From assembly GCF_014646095.1 (NCBI RefSeq), contig NZ_BMMU01000001.1, forward strand, positions 124,001-188,000: DNA of 64,000 nucleotides. Direction: 5' to 3'. Both the position numbers and the translations under genes were made by a program. Positions 57,888 through 64,000 of the stretch are shown one piece after another (within the stretch, counting starts at the first letter, position 1; every line of letters begins with the position of its first letter). Under the pieces are notes generated by a model that was not told where the DNA came from, made no database searches, and saw only the letters and a program-made list of their open reading frames with translations. The DNA is from Streptomyces lacrimifluminis. Lineage in GTDB: Bacteria; Actinomycetota; Actinomycetes; Streptomycetales; Streptomycetaceae.

Positions 57888-58745
57888 ACGCGCATACGTG
57901 CCACCGTGGCCGCCGTCACCGGCGCCCTGGCCCTCTCCACCCTTGCCGTCCCGGCCGCGCACGCCGACGTCACGGCTACAGGGGAGCCGTATGCCCTGAA
58001 CGCCTCCTTCTCCAACATCAAGATCAACAAGGGCAAGTCGATCGTGGCGGGCACCACCGGCACGCTGACCGTGCCGATCACCTACACGCTGACCCACGGC
58101 GCCGATGTCGACATCACCGCCGAGGACTTCTTCACCGACGTCGAGCTGTACTACGGCGCGTCGCAGGACGACTCGTACAACGACTCCGACTACACCCTGT
58201 ACGGCGACAACTGGGCTCACTGCGCGGCCACCTCGGCGACCGTCGCCAACTGCACCCAGTCCATCGCGATCCACCCGGCTCTCGACCTGTTCAACGAGAC
58301 CGCCGGGAAGTGGAAGGCGTACGCGTACGCGGTGGCCTGGAACGGCCAGGACATGAGCAGCGACGACTTCGGCGCCACGAAGGTCGGGTACGTCGAGAAG
58401 GACGGCATCGCCGGGCCCAGCCTCCTGCGTCACTCCAAGCTCTCCGTCAACGCCACCCCCGAGCCCGTCGTCAAGGGCAAGACCATCACCGTCACCGGCA
58501 AGCTGACCCGTGCCAACTGGGACGGCGCCAACTACACCGGGTACGCCAGTCAGCCGGTGCAGTTGCAGTTCCGGAAGAACGGGACCAGCGCCTACACCGT
58601 CGTCAAGACCATCAGGACGACGACCAAGGGCGACCTGAAGACCACCGTCAAGGCGACTGCCGACGGGTACTTCCGGTACGTCTTCGCAGGGACCGCGACC
58701 ACCGCCGCCCTCGGTGCCGTGCCCGACTTCGTCGATGTGAAGTAG
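57888..58745 (+). CDS. Secreted protein of the tandem set (copy 2), start codon apparently lost
   Basis: This frame encodes the same signal peptide as copy 1 (RIRATVAAVTGALALSTLA, cleavage near AHA), a variable domain with two cysteines (AHCAATS, ANCTQSI) and the C-terminal domain. At the position where copies 1 and 3 have ATG, this copy has ACG (57888). The remaining in-frame alternatives are an ATG at 57792, which gives a 32-residue poor leader with no ribosome-binding site, or a GTG seven codons later that cuts off the positive n-region. Otherwise the 285 codons are intact. Its C-terminal 95 codons are nearly identical to copy 3. It may be a silent copy, or use a rare ACG start. Confidence 0.75.
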   Translation, partial: TRIRATVAAVTGALALSTLAVPAAHADVTATGEPYALNASFSNIKINKGKSIVAGTTGTLTVPITYTLTHGADVDITAEDFFTDVELYYGASQDDSYNDSDYTLYGDNWAHCAATSATVANCTQSIAIHPALDLFNETAGKWKAYAYAVAWNGQDMSSDDFGATKVGYVEKDGIAGPSLLRHSKLSVNATPEPVVKGKTITVTGKLTRANWDGANYTGYASQPVQLQFRKNGTSAYTVVKTIRTTTKGDLKTTVKATADGYFRYVFAGTATTAALGAVPDFVDVK

Positions 58746-58970
58746 CCGCCGCGTAGTGCGTGTACCGCCGTCGGCCCCTCCACGGTCGCGGGGTCGGCGG
58801 CGGTTGTGTGTAAGGCGTGTGCAAAATTACGTCCCCTCCGCGCAACCAACCACTCCCGCAACGAATCTGATCTTGGGGGCCATCAGGCTCCACGATCACC
58901 CGGGCCCCGGGGTGAGCTCGCGCCATGCGGACGATCGCCGTCGGGTCCCTTTTCCATGTGGGGAACACGC

Positions 58971-59894
58971 ATGCGTATACGTGCCACTGTGGCGGCCGTT
59001 TCCGGCGCCCTGGCTCTCTCCGCCCTTGCCGTGCCTGCCGCGCAGGCCGATATCCACGCTTCCGGCGGTGACTTCAACTATGGCGCGAGCGTCGCTAGAG
59101 GGCTGGGGGGTGGCAAGACCGCGTTCATCACGTCGCCCGTCGATGACGGCCCGTATCCGTTGAACGTCACCTTCTCCGACTTCAAGGTTGCCAAGTCGAT
59201 CAACGTCGGTGCCAGTGGCCATGTCGTCGTCCCGGTCACCTACAAGCTGACCCACGGCACCGAGGTCAACATCAAGGCGTCCGACTTCGACAGCACCCCG
59301 TACCTGTACAAGGGCGCCTTCGCGAAGCCGGACGACGTGATCCTCGGCGAGAAGGCCGGCACCTGCACCGCCACCTCGACCACGACCGCCAACTGCAAGG
59401 CCAACCTCGACATCTACCCGGCCGGGGGCGACCTGACCAACACCGACGCCGGTGCCGTCTGGAAGGCCGGCGGCAGGGCCATCGCCTTCAACGGGCAGGA
59501 CCCCGAGGGTGAGGACTTCGACCCCTCCAAGGTCGGCGTCGCCCAGCAAAGCGACCTCGGCACCACCACCGTGCGCCGCCTCTCCAAGCTGACGGTCAAC
59601 GCCACGCCGGAGCCGGTCGTCAAGGACAAGACCATCACCGTCACCGGCAAGCTGACCCGCGCCAACTGGGACGGGCCCAACTACACCGGGTACGCAAGTC
59701 AGCCGGTGCAGTTGCAGTTCCGGAAGAACGGGACCAGCGCCTACACCGTCGTCAAGACCATCAGGACGACCACTCAGGGCGACCTGAAGACCACCGTCAA
59801 GGCGACCGCCGACGGGTACTTCCGGTACGTCTTCGCAGGGACCGCGACCACCGTGGGCGCCAGCGCCGCCGCGGACTTCATCGACGTGAAGTAG
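58971..59894 (+). CDS. Secreted protein of the tandem set (copy 3)
   Basis: A 307-residue paralogue with an intact ATG after GGGGAA. The signal peptide is MRIRATVAAVSGALALSALA with cleavage near AQA. The variable domain is longer than in the other copies, with an insertion around DFNYGASVARGLGGGKTAFI, and keeps the cysteine pair (GTCTATS, ANCKANL). The C-terminal domain (TPEPVVKDKTITVTGKLTRA, YTGYASQPVQLQFRKNGTSA, YTVVKTIRTTTQGDLKTTVK) is almost the same as copy 2, also at DNA level. Probably exported and cell-surface or extracellular; ligand unknown. Confidence 0.85.
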   Translation: MRIRATVAAVSGALALSALAVPAAQADIHASGGDFNYGASVARGLGGGKTAFITSPVDDGPYPLNVTFSDFKVAKSINVGASGHVVVPVTYKLTHGTEVNIKASDFDSTPYLYKGAFAKPDDVILGEKAGTCTATSTTTANCKANLDIYPAGGDLTNTDAGAVWKAGGRAIAFNGQDPEGEDFDPSKVGVAQQSDLGTTTVRRLSKLTVNATPEPVVKDKTITVTGKLTRANWDGPNYTGYASQPVQLQFRKNGTSAYTVVKTIRTTTQGDLKTTVKATADGYFRYVFAGTATTVGASAAADFIDVK

Positions 59895-59916
59895 GCCGGA
59901 ACCGACCCCGTACGCC

Positions 59917-62358
59917 TTACGCCGGGAAGCGGCGGTCCACCCACCTCCACAGCACCTCCAGGGTGGCCGCCGCCACCGCCGCGATGCCCACCGCGATCCA
60001 CGGCATCGTCACGCCCACCAGCTTCAGGGCGAAGAACTCCTGGAGCGGCGGTACGACGAGTACCAGCAGGAAGCCCGCGCCCATCGACGCGACCAGGGCG
60101 ATACGCCACCAGGTGTAGGGGCGGGCGACGATCGCCAGTACCCACATCGAGATCAGGAACAGGGTGAGGGTCGCCGCGCTCGTCTCCGCGTCCAACGCGC
60201 CCTCGCCCGTGTAGTGATGACGGGCGATCAGGTACGTCGCGAAGGTTGCCACGGCCGCCAGTACGCCGCCGGGGATCGAGTAGCGCATGACCCGGCGTAC
60301 GAAGTGGGGTTTCGCGCGTTCCTTGTTGGGGGCCAGGGCCAGGAAGAAGGCCGGGACGCCGATCGTCAGGGTGGAGAGCAGCGTCAAGTGGCGGGGGAGG
60401 AAGGGATATTCGACCTGGAAGCAGACCACCAGGACGGCCAGGAGGACCGAGTAGACCGTCTTCACGAGGAACAGCGTCGCCACTCGCGTGATGTTGCCGA
60501 TGACCCTGCGGCCCTCCGCGACCACCGAAGGCAGCGTCGCGAAGCTGTTGTTGAGGAGGACGATCTGGGCCACGGCCCGTGTCGCCTCTGAGCCCGATCC
60601 CATGGCCACGCCGATGTCGGCGTCCTTCAGGGCCAGTACGTCGTTCACGCCGTCGCCCGTCATCGCCACCGTGTGGCCACGTGACTGCAACGCGCCCACC
60701 ATGTCCCGCTTCTGCTGCGGGGTGACCCGGCCGAAGATCGTCCCCTCGTCGAGCGCCTTCGCCATATCGCTCTGGGATGTGGGGAGTTGGCGGGCGTCCA
60801 CCGTCGTGCCGGTCAGGCCCAGTTTGTCGGCCACCGCGCCCACGGACACCGCGTTGTCGCCCGAGATCACCTTCGCGTCGACGTCCTGCTCGGCGAAGTA
60901 TCGGAGCGTGTCCGACGCGTCGGGGCGCAGTCGCTGATCCAGGACGACCAGGGCGGTGGGGGTCGTGCCGGTGGCCACCTCCGGGTGGTCGAGTTCGCGG
61001 GTGGTGCGGGTGAGGAGGAGCACGCGCAGGCCGGCCTGGTTGAGGCGGTCCGTCTCGGCGAGGGCCGGGTCCGCGGAGGAGAGCAGTACGTCCGGGGCGC
61101 CCAGCAGCCAGGTGCTCGTCTCCCCGTTGCCCTCGCTGAACGACGCCCCGCTGTACTTGCGCGCCGAGGAAAACGGCAGCGACTCGGTGCAGCGCCACTC
61201 CTCGCTGTCCGGGTAGGCGTCGATGATGGCCTGGAGGGAGGCGTTCGGACGGGGGTCGGACTCGCCGAGCGCGCCCAGGACCCGCCGTACGTACGTCTCG
61301 TCGCTGCCGCCCAGGGAGCGTAGCTCGGTCACGTCCATGCCGCCCTCGGTCAGCGTGCCCGTCTTGTCCAGGCAGACCGTGTCGACGCGCGCGAGGCCCT
61401 CGATCGCGGGCAACTCCTGGACGAGGCACTGCTGTCGCCCGAGCCGGATGACACCGATCGCGAACGCGACGGAAGTGAGGAGGACCAGGCCCTCCGGGAC
61501 CATCGGGACGATGCCGCCGACCGTACGGGCGATCGAGTCCTTCAAGTCGTTGTCCTTGACGACCAGTTGGGTGATCACCAGGCCGATCGCGGCCGGAACC
61601 ATCATCCAGGTCACGTACTTGAGGATCGTCGAGATGCCGGTACGGAGTTCCGAGTGGACGAGAGTGAAACGGGAGGCCTCTTCGGCGAGTTGGGCGGCGT
61701 ACGCCTCGCGGCCGACCTTCGTGGCCGTGAAGGCACCGCCGCCCGCGACGACGAAACTGCCCGACATGACCGGGTCGCCGGGCTGCTTGACGACGGGATC
61801 CGCCTCGCCGGTGAGCAGCGACTCGTCGATTTCCAGCCCGTCGGCCTCGATGCACTCGCCGTCCACGACGATCCTGTCGCCGGGGCCGATCTCGATGACG
61901 TCCCCGAGGACGATGTCGGAGGTGCTCACCTCGCAGGCGACGCCGTCGCGGCGGACCGTGGGCTTGGCCTCGCCGATCACCGCGAGGGAGTCCAGGGTCT
62001 TCTTCGCCCGCCACTCCTGGATGATGCCGATGCCCGTGTTGGCGAGGATGACGTAGCCGAACAGGGTGTCCTGGAACGGGGCGACGAACATCATGATCAG
62101 CCAGAGCACGCCGATGATCGCGTTGAACCGGGTGAAGACGTTGGCGCGGACGATCTCGGCGATGCTGCGGCTGCTGCGTACGGGGATGTCGTTGACCTCG
62201 CCGCGGGCGACGCGGTCGGCGACTTCGGCGGCGCTGAGGCCCGGGGCGCGGGCGCCCTCGCCGGGTGCGCCTCCGCCGGGCGCCTTGCCCGGCGGGGTGC
62301 CGGGGAGGGGGACCGGGTGCACAGGATCGAGTTCGGCGCCGGCGTCGATGTGCGTCAT
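59917..62358 (-). CDS. CtpE-like cation P-type ATPase
   Basis: An 813-residue P-type ATPase. The phosphorylation site is VCLDKTGTLTEGG; the actuator motif is SLLTGEADPVV, with Ala where many ATPases have Ser; and the hinge motif is MTGDGVNDVLALKDADIGVA. The transmembrane M4 motif is IVPMVPEGLVLLTSVAFA, the PEGL type of mycobacterial CtpE, a calcium-uptake ATPase. About ten transmembrane helices are visible (six C-terminal). The N-terminal 45 residues are Pro/Gly-rich. It starts at ATG. It is convergent with secreted-protein copy 3. Ion specificity is inferred from the CtpE resemblance. Confidence 0.9.
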   Translation of the reverse strand: MTHIDAGAELDPVHPVPLPGTPPGKAPGGGAPGEGARAPGLSAAEVADRVARGEVNDIPVRSSRSIAEIVRANVFTRFNAIIGVLWLIMMFVAPFQDTLFGYVILANTGIGIIQEWRAKKTLDSLAVIGEAKPTVRRDGVACEVSTSDIVLGDVIEIGPGDRIVVDGECIEADGLEIDESLLTGEADPVVKQPGDPVMSGSFVVAGGGAFTATKVGREAYAAQLAEEASRFTLVHSELRTGISTILKYVTWMMVPAAIGLVITQLVVKDNDLKDSIARTVGGIVPMVPEGLVLLTSVAFAIGVIRLGRQQCLVQELPAIEGLARVDTVCLDKTGTLTEGGMDVTELRSLGGSDETYVRRVLGALGESDPRPNASLQAIIDAYPDSEEWRCTESLPFSSARKYSGASFSEGNGETSTWLLGAPDVLLSSADPALAETDRLNQAGLRVLLLTRTTRELDHPEVATGTTPTALVVLDQRLRPDASDTLRYFAEQDVDAKVISGDNAVSVGAVADKLGLTGTTVDARQLPTSQSDMAKALDEGTIFGRVTPQQKRDMVGALQSRGHTVAMTGDGVNDVLALKDADIGVAMGSGSEATRAVAQIVLLNNSFATLPSVVAEGRRVIGNITRVATLFLVKTVYSVLLAVLVVCFQVEYPFLPRHLTLLSTLTIGVPAFFLALAPNKERAKPHFVRRVMRYSIPGGVLAAVATFATYLIARHHYTGEGALDAETSAATLTLFLISMWVLAIVARPYTWWRIALVASMGAGFLLVLVVPPLQEFFALKLVGVTMPWIAVGIAAVAAATLEVLWRWVDRRFPA

Positions 62359-62502
62359 GCGTTCGACGGTACGTGCGGATTTGGGGCTTCACCCGGTGAG
62401 TGGGGCAAAGATCCGACCTGGGGAGGAGAGTGGGGTGAGGAGTGGTGCGGTGGTTGTAGTCGGGGGTGCGTAGGGGTCGGCGGGTGGGGGTGGTGGTGGG
62501 GC

Positions 62503-62614
62503 GGGTTCGCCCCTGCCGCTCTTACCCGCCCCATCCTGTTCCTGGGGGCTGCCGCCCCCAGACCCCCGCTTCGCCCTGAAGGGGCCTCGTCCTCAAACGC
62601 CGGACGGGCTGAAA
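62503..62614 (+). repeat. Interspersed intergenic repeat
   Basis: A fourth copy of the family: TTACCCGCCCCATCCTGTTC, the hairpin CTGGGGGCTGCCGCCCCCAG, GACCCCCGCTTCGCCCTGAA, GGGGCCTCGTCCTCAAACGC and CGGACGGGCTG. It lies between the DUF2530 gene end and the P-type ATPase start. Confidence 0.85.
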
Positions 62615-62636
62615 TGCCCGGCCCGGATGGGAATGC

Positions 62637-62885
62637 CTACTCCGACTGCGTCCTCTTGATCGCCGCCTCCCGACCCCGGACGTACCAGATGCCGATCAGG
62701 CCCAGGCCCGTGCCCGCGAGGCATGTCCAGACCCACCACTCGTGGTTGTGGTCCTCGTACCAGCCGTAGAACGGGAGCTGGGCCAGGAAGAGGACGAACC
62801 AGAGGAGGGTGAGGCCCGTGATGGTGGCGACGACCGGGCCCTCCAAGGGCTCCGGCGCCTCGTGCTTCGGTGTCCACTTCGCCAT
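62637..62885 (-). CDS. DUF2530 small membrane protein
   Basis: An 82-residue membrane protein with two helices (VVATITGLTLLWFVLFLAQL and WWVWTCLAGTGLGLIGIWYV) and a conserved loop PFYGWYEDHNHEW. It fits DUF2530, a family of unknown function. It is often found next to an NCS2 purine permease in Streptomyces, as here, divergent across 170 bp. The ATG at 62885 (MAKWTPKHE) is the natural start. Confidence 0.85.
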   Translation of the reverse strand: MAKWTPKHEAPEPLEGPVVATITGLTLLWFVLFLAQLPFYGWYEDHNHEWWVWTCLAGTGLGLIGIWYVRGREAAIKRTQSE

Positions 62886-63056
62886 GCGCACAGCTTACGA
62901 GGCTGCCCCGCGGGTGCTCCGCAGGCCCATGGCTGCCCTTGTGCGGCAAGGGTCTACGCGCGGAGATGGCCATTCCGACCCCATATGTTCATACTGAAAC
63001 GACTTGAGCCTGGCTCTTTTCTTTCGTATGAAACGCCAACAGAAACACGAGTGCAC

Positions 63057-64000
63057 ATGTCCACCTCGGCCCCTGCCAAGGCTCCCTCCCGGGCCCCCGG
63101 TGCCCTTGACCGCCATTTCAAAATCTCGGAGCGGGGCAGCACCCTGTCCCGGGAGGTTCGCGGCGGTTTCGCCACCTTCTTCGCGATGGCCTACATCATC
63201 GTGCTGAACCCGATCATCCTCGGCAGCGCCAAGGACATGTACGGCCACCAGCTCGACAACGGCCAGCTGGTCACCGCCACCGCCGTGACCGCCGCCTTCA
63301 CCACGCTGCTCATGGGCGTCGTCGGCAACGTGCCCATCGCGCTCGCGGCGGGACTCGGGGTCAACACCGTCGTCGCGCTCCAGCTCGCGCCGCGTATGTC
63401 CTGGCCGGACGCCATGGGGATGGTCGTACTCGCCGGGTTCATCGTGATGCTGCTCGTCGCCACGGGGCTTCGTGAGCGGGTCATGAACGCCGTGCCGCTC
63501 GGGCTGCGCAAGGGCATCGCGATCGGTATCGGGCTGTTCATCATGCTGATCGGGCTCGTCGACTCCGGGTTCGTGACCCGGATCCCGGACGCCGCGCAGA
63601 CCACCGTGCCGCTGCAACTCGGCGGTGACGGTCACCTCAATGGCTGGCCGGTGCTCGTCTTCGTCCTGGGGGCCCTGCTCACCCTCGCGCTCATCACCCG
63701 CAAGGTGCCCGGCGCGATTCTGATCTCGATCGTCGCCATGACCGTGCTGGCCGTGGTCATCAACGCGGTCGCGACCGTGCCCTCCTGGGGACTCACCACG
63801 CCCAAGTGGCCCGGCAATCCGGTCGCCAGCCCCGACTTCGGGCTCATCGGCAAGGTCAGCCTCTTCGGCGGGTTCGACAAGGTCGGCGTGCTGACCGGCA
63901 CGCTCTTCGTCTTCACCGTCCTGCTCTCGTGCTTCTTCGACGCGATGGGCACGATCATGGGCGTCAGCGACGAGGCCAGGCTGACCGACGCCCAGGGCAA
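63057..64000 (+). CDS. NCS2-family purine permease (partial, cut by window end)
   Basis: The first 314 codons of a nucleobase:cation symporter-2 of the AzgA hypoxanthine/guanine type. It starts at the ATG at 63057 (MSTSAPAKAPS). Diagnostic segments are ISERGSTLSREVRGGFATFF, AMAYIIVLNPIILG, ALAAGLGVNTVVALQLAP and the late FFDAMGTIMGVSDEA. About eight transmembrane helices are visible before the end. It should import hypoxanthine or guanine; hypoxanthine is also the base released by the MqnB reaction. The gene continues past the window. Confidence 0.9.
   Translation, partial: MSTSAPAKAPSRAPGALDRHFKISERGSTLSREVRGGFATFFAMAYIIVLNPIILGSAKDMYGHQLDNGQLVTATAVTAAFTTLLMGVVGNVPIALAAGLGVNTVVALQLAPRMSWPDAMGMVVLAGFIVMLLVATGLRERVMNAVPLGLRKGIAIGIGLFIMLIGLVDSGFVTRIPDAAQTTVPLQLGGDGHLNGWPVLVFVLGALLTLALITRKVPGAILISIVAMTVLAVVINAVATVPSWGLTTPKWPGNPVASPDFGLIGKVSLFGGFDKVGVLTGTLFVFTVLLSCFFDAMGTIMGVSDEARLTDAQG

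Overview
This window is a high-GC chromosomal segment from a Streptomyces-type actinomycete. The evidence is the strong third-position GC bias, the frequent GTG and TTG starts, a GAF-PAS-GGDEF cyclase of the CdgB type with a BldD-like box, a groEL2 gene behind two CIRCE operators, DasR-type operators beside nagKA, the futalosine menaquinone genes mqnB and mqnD, and WhiJ-type XRE/DUF397 gene sets. From memory, the order resembles the S. coelicolor core around cdgB, nagKA, groEL2, murQ and mqnBD. That resemblance is an inference and was not tested by alignment.

Layout. At 0.2-4.7 kb lie a GNAT enzyme, a flavin reductase, a diguanylate cyclase and a surface protein with a carbohydrate-binding-like C-terminus. 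At 4.7-10.0 kb is an amino-sugar block: nagK and nagA, a wrecked sugar-kinase pseudogene behind nagA, and two tandem sugar-binding lipoproteins that share a promoter region with nagK containing two dre-like operators. At 10-14 kb are compatible-solute genes (otsB, otsA, gpgS). At 14-20 kb are a SAM riboswitch with thrC, a MoaD/ThiS-like carrier, a cold-shock gene, groEL2 and an Old Yellow Enzyme. At 20-27.4 kb is an accessory stretch: an AlkZ-like glycosylase, a Uma2-fold nuclease, a regulator, a WhiJ-type XRE/DUF397 cluster, a VapBC pair and a small Cys-rich secreted protein.

At 27.4-33 kb are murQ with an RpiR regulator (cell-wall sugar salvage), several small conserved genes, an HD hydrolase and cutC. 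At 33-41 kb are nucleic-acid motor proteins: a HelD/HelR-like ATPase, an XPB helicase, and a large helicase-associated protein that is the usual actinobacterial neighbour of XPB. At 41-51 kb are a membrane protein, a HAD phosphatase, a second cold-shock protein, mqnD and mqnB with an overlapping lipoprotein, an MFS exporter, a DUF3027 protein and a prohibitin-like SPFH protein. At 51-56 kb a methyltransferase borders a decayed patch of two truncated regulators, followed by DUF397 and a 1050-residue sacsin/Hsp90-type ATPase. At 56-60 kb are three tandem secreted paralogues, the second without its expected start codon. The window closes with a CtpE-like P-type ATPase, a DUF2530 membrane protein and an NCS2 purine permease cut by the window end.

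Common threads are recovery of GlcNAc and MurNAc (nagK, nagA, murQ, RpiR, DasR-type sites) and stress physiology (trehalose, cold shock, GroEL, HelD). Short tandem repeats are also frequent at gene ends and in leaders, and one long interspersed intergenic repeat occurs four times. I saw no tRNA, rRNA, CRISPR array, prophage or complete insertion sequence. The best candidates for new biology are the mosaic secreted-protein cluster (56.4-59.9 kb), the riboswitch ahead of threonine synthase, and the decayed third gene of the nag operon.
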